From: Sthenelais limicola
Lineage: Eukaryota > Annelida > Polychaeta > Phyllodocida > Sigalionidae
Length of the DNA stretch: 64,000 nt
Direction of reading: 5' to 3'
NCBI GenBank assembly: GCA_942159475.1
Contig: OW804094.1
Coordinates: 53,564,966 to 53,628,965 of the forward strand
The first letter of the stretch is position 1, and each line of letters begins with the position of its first letter. A program made the position numbers and the translations under genes. Positions 61,634 to 64,000 of the stretch are shown in pieces. The notes below the pieces were generated by a model. It did not search any database. It was not told where the DNA came from and saw only the letters and a list, made by a program, of their open reading frames with translations.

Positions 61634-62057
61634 CTCGTGCAATTAGATATTCAGCTTTGGGTTGCATTTGCGTCGAACCATCTAGTGACCAAGCCGTGAC
61701 CAAGAGGGCATAATAGATGGGGTGGGTGGGGTGGGGGTGGCCTATCAGGTTGAGTTGAGGGTGGGGGTCTACCCGTGCAATGATCTTCTGACCGTGCACG
61801 GTGGGGTGGGAAATGCTAGGAGGACCTTGAGGGTGGGCGATCTCATTTAAAGGTGCACAATCGCACCTTGTCGAGGTGAACATTTTACAATGCCCGGCCT
61901 TCTTCTCACAGCGCCGTCTTCTTTTGACGTTAACAGTGGGTGGGGAAGCATTACTGATATCCGGCCCATTCATATCAGCACCGTTATCTCCAGTACCTTT
62001 AACCTGACATTGGTCTTTGTCACCGCGCTTCCTTTTCGTGGCACCTTTATTGTTCAC
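61581..62057 (-). CDS. Basic, NLS-rich N-terminal segment, probably same gene
   Basis: An open minus-strand stretch of about 150 codons. The first half is coding-like, with two basic clusters (ATKRKRGDKD and VKRRRRCEKKAG) typical of nuclear localisation signals and a Cys/His spacing HCKMFTSTRCDC. The second half (61,670-61,840) reads through GT-rich DNA that is duplicated at 62,474-62,644, and looks like non-coding insert or intron. No in-frame ATG precedes the basic clusters; AATAAAG before GTGCCACG could be an acceptor near 62,036. With the OTU/USP-like segment overlapping in another frame at the right place, a spliced or frame-broken single gene is likely. Confidence 0.35.
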   Translation of the reverse strand: MNNKGATKRKRGDKDQCQVKGTGDNGADMNGPDISNASPPTVNVKRRRRCEKKAGHCKMFTSTRCDCAPLNEIAHPQGPPSISHPTVHGQKIIARVDPHPQLNLIGHPHPTHPIYYALLVTAWSLDGSTQMQPKAEYLIARGKQCIFETSPTNRIRLP

Positions 62058-62059
62058 AG

Positions 62060-62374
62060 TTACAGGCTGACGCCATGTACCTGGTTCATCTTGCTTTTCA
62101 TTAAATGCCCCAACAACTTGAATAAACCGTTGGACTCTGTGTCATACATGAACTGTCATAAAACTGTCACTGTCAATGTCATTATAAAGATTGAATAATA
62201 TGTAACATAATATTGTATCGATTGAAAAATGTTTACATGTCTTTGATTGAAGAAATAAAAAGAAGAAATGCTAAATGCTAAATATTGTTTATTGATTTAT
62301 TTCTCCATCACTTATCAAACATTCGCAATGATTATGATTTAAATGCCCCCACAATGAAAACGTATTCCTCAAAG
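62060..62374. other. Spacer, no feature recognised
   Basis: AT-rich spacer between the basic minus-strand gene and the duplicated block at 62,375. ATTGAATAATATGTAACATA and similar AT-rich segments only. Confidence 0.5.
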
Positions 62375-62644
62375 ATCCTTTGCAGATGCAACATTTATTT
62401 TAACCCTTTTGGATGTAACACGCATGGGGATAATTTCAAAGGCACTTTGAGTGCATGCGAATAAACTAGGATCGCGTCGAACCATCTAGTGACCAAGCCG
62501 TGACCAGGAGGGCATAATAGATGGGGTGGGTGGGGTGGGGGTGGCCTATCAGGTTGAGTTGAGGGTGGGGGTCTACCCGTGCAATGATCCTCTGACCGTG
62601 CACAGTGGGGTGGGAAATGCTAGGAAGACCTTGAGGGTGGGCGA
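62375..62644. repeat. Composite duplicate of two separate upstream segments
   Basis: 62,375-62,467 is a 93-base copy of 61,179-61,271, and 62,474-62,644 is a 171-base copy of 61,670-61,840 with few substitutions and no indel in either. The 398 bases separating the two segments in the source (61,272-61,669), which hold the OTU/USP-like coding segment, are missing and replaced by AGGATC. Confidence 0.9.
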
Positions 62645-62645
62645 A

Positions 62646-63030
62646 TCAGAAGAGTGTATCAACTGTAGAGGGTGGGAGGAGGGCATGGAGGGTGGGAGGG
62701 TGGGAGGAGGAAATACCACTTCCGTCCATGCCACGTCGGGCATGGACAGGCCAGGGCCAATCAGAAGAGGGAAACAACTGTAGAGGGTGGGAGGTGGGAG
62801 GGTGGGAGGAGGGAATACCACTTCCGTCCGTGCCTCGTCAGGCATGGACAGTCCAGGGCCGATCAGAAGAGGGAAACAACTGTAGAGGGTGGGAGGTGGG
62901 AGGGTGGGAGGAGGGAATACCACTTCCGTCCATGCCTCGTCAGGCATGGACAGTCCAGGGCCGATCAGAAGAGGGAAACAACTGTAGGGGGTGGGAGCCA
63001 CGCCCCTGTCCATGCATGTCGGGCATAGAC
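62646..63030. repeat. 102-base minisatellite with internal hairpins
   Basis: Units start TCAGAAGAG at 62,646, 62,761, 62,863 and 62,965 (spacing 115, 102, 102). Each holds a GGGTGGGAGG-rich tract, CCACTTCCGTCC and a hairpin such as TCCATGCC-TCGTCA-GGCATGGA. 102 is a multiple of three and no stops occur, so frames stay open on both strands (62,573-63,037 minus; 62,672-63,129 plus). I regard these as repeat artefacts. The last unit ends in the longer hairpin CCTGTCCATGC...GCATAGACAGG. Confidence 0.9.
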
Positions 63031-63401
63031 AGGCCAATCAAAATAAAGTGTCAGGAAAACCCAGTCACAGAGTTAACCAATCAGGGCCAAACATTCCCAG
63101 AAAAGGTGCGAACATTCACACCTCATTAAAACGGAGTCCTGTGGAGAACCTGTGGAGAACCTGCGCCACAGTCTTTAATACCATGCTGAGACAGTGTACC
63201 AGACTCGTTAAAACCTGTGGTGATAACGAGAGGCCCCTACAGCTTTCTCTCGATTTCACACACTTTTTCGCCGCAAAACGCAAATCTTTCCTCAGAAAAC
63301 TGGACAAAAAAGGTATCAAGAATCAAAAATTACCAAATCCCCCTCGTCAAAACACAGATAATACATTCCTCCCCCCAGCAATGAAAAAATCAGGAGCCTA
63401 G
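63012..63401 (+). CDS. Basic protein gene beside the right inverted repeat
   Basis: 129 codons from ATG at 63,012 to TAG at 63,399-63,401. After a low-complexity start the translation becomes coding-like: VENLWRTCATVFNTMLRQCT, then NERPLQLSLDFTHFFAAKRK, then SFLRKLDKKGIKNQ and a Pro/Lys tail. The C-terminal half is strongly basic (AAKRKSFLRKLDKKGIKNQK), as in small nucleic-acid-binding proteins. No family recognised. The true start may be a later ATG or an exon border, because the first ATG lies in the last minisatellite unit. The stop is 9 bases before the right inverted-repeat arm. A TGTGGAGAACC 11-mer is duplicated at 63,139-63,160. Confidence 0.4.
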   Translation: MHVGHRQANQNKVSGKPSHRVNQSGPNIPRKGANIHTSLKRSPVENLWRTCATVFNTMLRQCTRLVKTCGDNERPLQLSLDFTHFFAAKRKSFLRKLDKKGIKNQKLPNPPRQNTDNTFLPPAMKKSGA

Positions 63402-63409
63402 GCCTAACC

Positions 63410-63481
63410 AATTCCTTATTTTTTATGTTCGCGGCAACAGATCTTTGAAGCTGGAAAATTTACTCAAAATAGAAGGTTCGG
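63410..63481 (-). repeat. Right inverted-repeat arm (single copy)
   Basis: Reverse complement reads CCGAACCTTCTATTTTGAGT ... CAAAGATCTGTTGCCGCGAA, then CATAAAAAATAAGGAATT, matching both left arm units at 53,924-54,082. Confidence 0.8.
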
Positions 63482-63533
63482 TCCCTATAATCGTTTAATC
63501 CAGTAACTGTCTAACAGATTAAAAACCGACCCC

Positions 63534-64000
63534 AAAATAGATGTTTGAGCAATTTGAGGGTATGTGCAGAAACCTATCCATACTGTCTTTGCCCTCGTGT
63601 CACATAAGAGTGCAAGCTGACCAGAACCATGTGGGAAGCAAACCCGGACACCATTAGTCAGAGATAAGCCTGCCGATGCTAATATTTGTCAAACCAACTT
63701 CCTGAAGTAATATATAGCAGAATTGTAATAAGAATTCATGCAAACGGATATGGTTTAAAAATACAAAATTGATCAAGAGGATTGCAAAGTTATGGTGAGG
63801 CAAACTATGAATATCCTCTGCTTTTCTAAGACAGATCTTATATTGGCGAAATAGATGGCTTGATCAGGAAAAGCTGCGACCTATTTCAATTCAGAGAATC
63901 AAATGTTATCAAAAATCATGTAATATATATATATATATCAACTCACAGCAACTCTCCCTCTAAAGGTTCTGGGAATATAGAAAATAATGTTGTTTAGAGG
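63534..64000. other. Flanking DNA, no gene recognised
   Basis: AT-rich sequence with a TA run at 63,923-63,938. Presumed to be the host flank to the right of the element. Confidence 0.5.

Larger units (their letters stand above)
53797..63533. mobile_element. ~9.7-kb inverted-repeat-bounded element with small genes (unknown class)
   Basis: A ~72-base sequence starting CCGAACCTTCTATTTTGA occurs at 53,924-53,996 and again at 54,012-54,082, and in reverse complement at 63,410-63,481. Further out, GGGTCGGTTTTTAATC (53,797-53,812) has its reverse complement at 63,517-63,533. Between these arms lie at least five small gene-like frames, two histone-type 3' stem-loops and several tandem repeats, unlike anything in the first 53 kb. 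No transposase, integrase, helicase or DNA polymerase is recognisable, so it may be a non-autonomous transposon, an unknown large DNA transposon or a remnant of an endogenised DNA virus. A chance inverted duplication flanking unrelated genes is less likely but not excluded. The outer limits are approximate. Confidence 0.55.

Noticed and set aside
62573..63037. 154-codon minus-strand repeat protein with 34-residue units
   Set aside because: The 102-base unit is a multiple of three without stops, so it is open in several frames on both strands; no start, signal peptide or codon bias supports a real protein.
53797..63533. Polinton/Maverick or adenovirus-like identity for the element
   Set aside because: No protein-primed DNA polymerase, integrase, packaging ATPase or capsid gene could be recognised, and the terminal arms are much shorter than typical Polinton ends.
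1..64000. CRISPR arrays, bacterial operons, rRNA genes
   Set aside because: No regularly spaced direct repeats with unique spacers, no ribosome-binding-site-led gene trains and no rRNA core sequences were seen.

Overview
The window looks like gene-poor, AT-rich nuclear DNA from an animal, most likely a marine invertebrate. The reasons are GT-AG spliced exons, two decayed LINE retrotransposons of CR1/Rex-like appearance, a solo LTR, several short inverted-repeat transposons, many microsatellites, motifs matching the bilaterian CTCF consensus, and two metazoan histone-type mRNA 3' stem-loops. I cannot name the species. Most open frames in the first 52 kb look like chance frames.

Layout. 1-12.7 kb: intergenic DNA with a CpG-rich patch at about 4.2 kb and a fold-back repeat at 5.24-5.37 kb. 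12.75-13.57 kb: a 5'-truncated LINE on the minus strand, followed by a tRNA-like relic. 15.2-15.6 kb: a ~110-bp tandem array whose units recur at 22.1-22.4 kb and 53.3 kb. 16.24-16.63 kb: a solo-LTR-like element with a 7-bp target duplication. 19.3-19.7 and 26.0-26.3 kb: dense, low-repeat stretches resembling conserved regulatory DNA. 20.37-20.41 kb: a sequence that folds as a type I hammerhead ribozyme, in the style of Penelope-like elements. 39.44-39.94 kb: a MITE with long inverted ends and a 5-bp target duplication. 46.03-46.40 kb: a hAT-like MITE. 46.7-48.4 kb: a second LINE, split by another insertion. 52.68-52.82 kb: a well-formed exon on the minus strand that probably carries the start codon of a host gene.

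The most unusual part is about 53.80-63.53 kb. Related ~72-bp sequences lie in opposite orientation at its two ends, doubled on the left, with a second shared motif further out. Inside are several small genes of about 105-130 codons. One at the left is spliced and has a poly(A) signal. A second, intronless, appears to be its paralog, with a CARD-like helical pattern. It and a third helical gene face each other tail to tail, and each is followed 21-23 nt after its stop by a near-canonical histone mRNA stem-loop. Further right are a spliced minus-strand gene, a minus-strand gene with nuclear-localisation-like basic clusters and an OTU/USP-protease-like tail, and a basic protein running up to the right inverted repeat. 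Between them lie nested tandem repeats. No polymerase, integrase or transposase is recognisable. The block could be an unknown DNA transposon, an endogenised DNA virus, or a non-autonomous derivative of either. Histone-type 3' ends on non-histone genes would tie expression to S phase.
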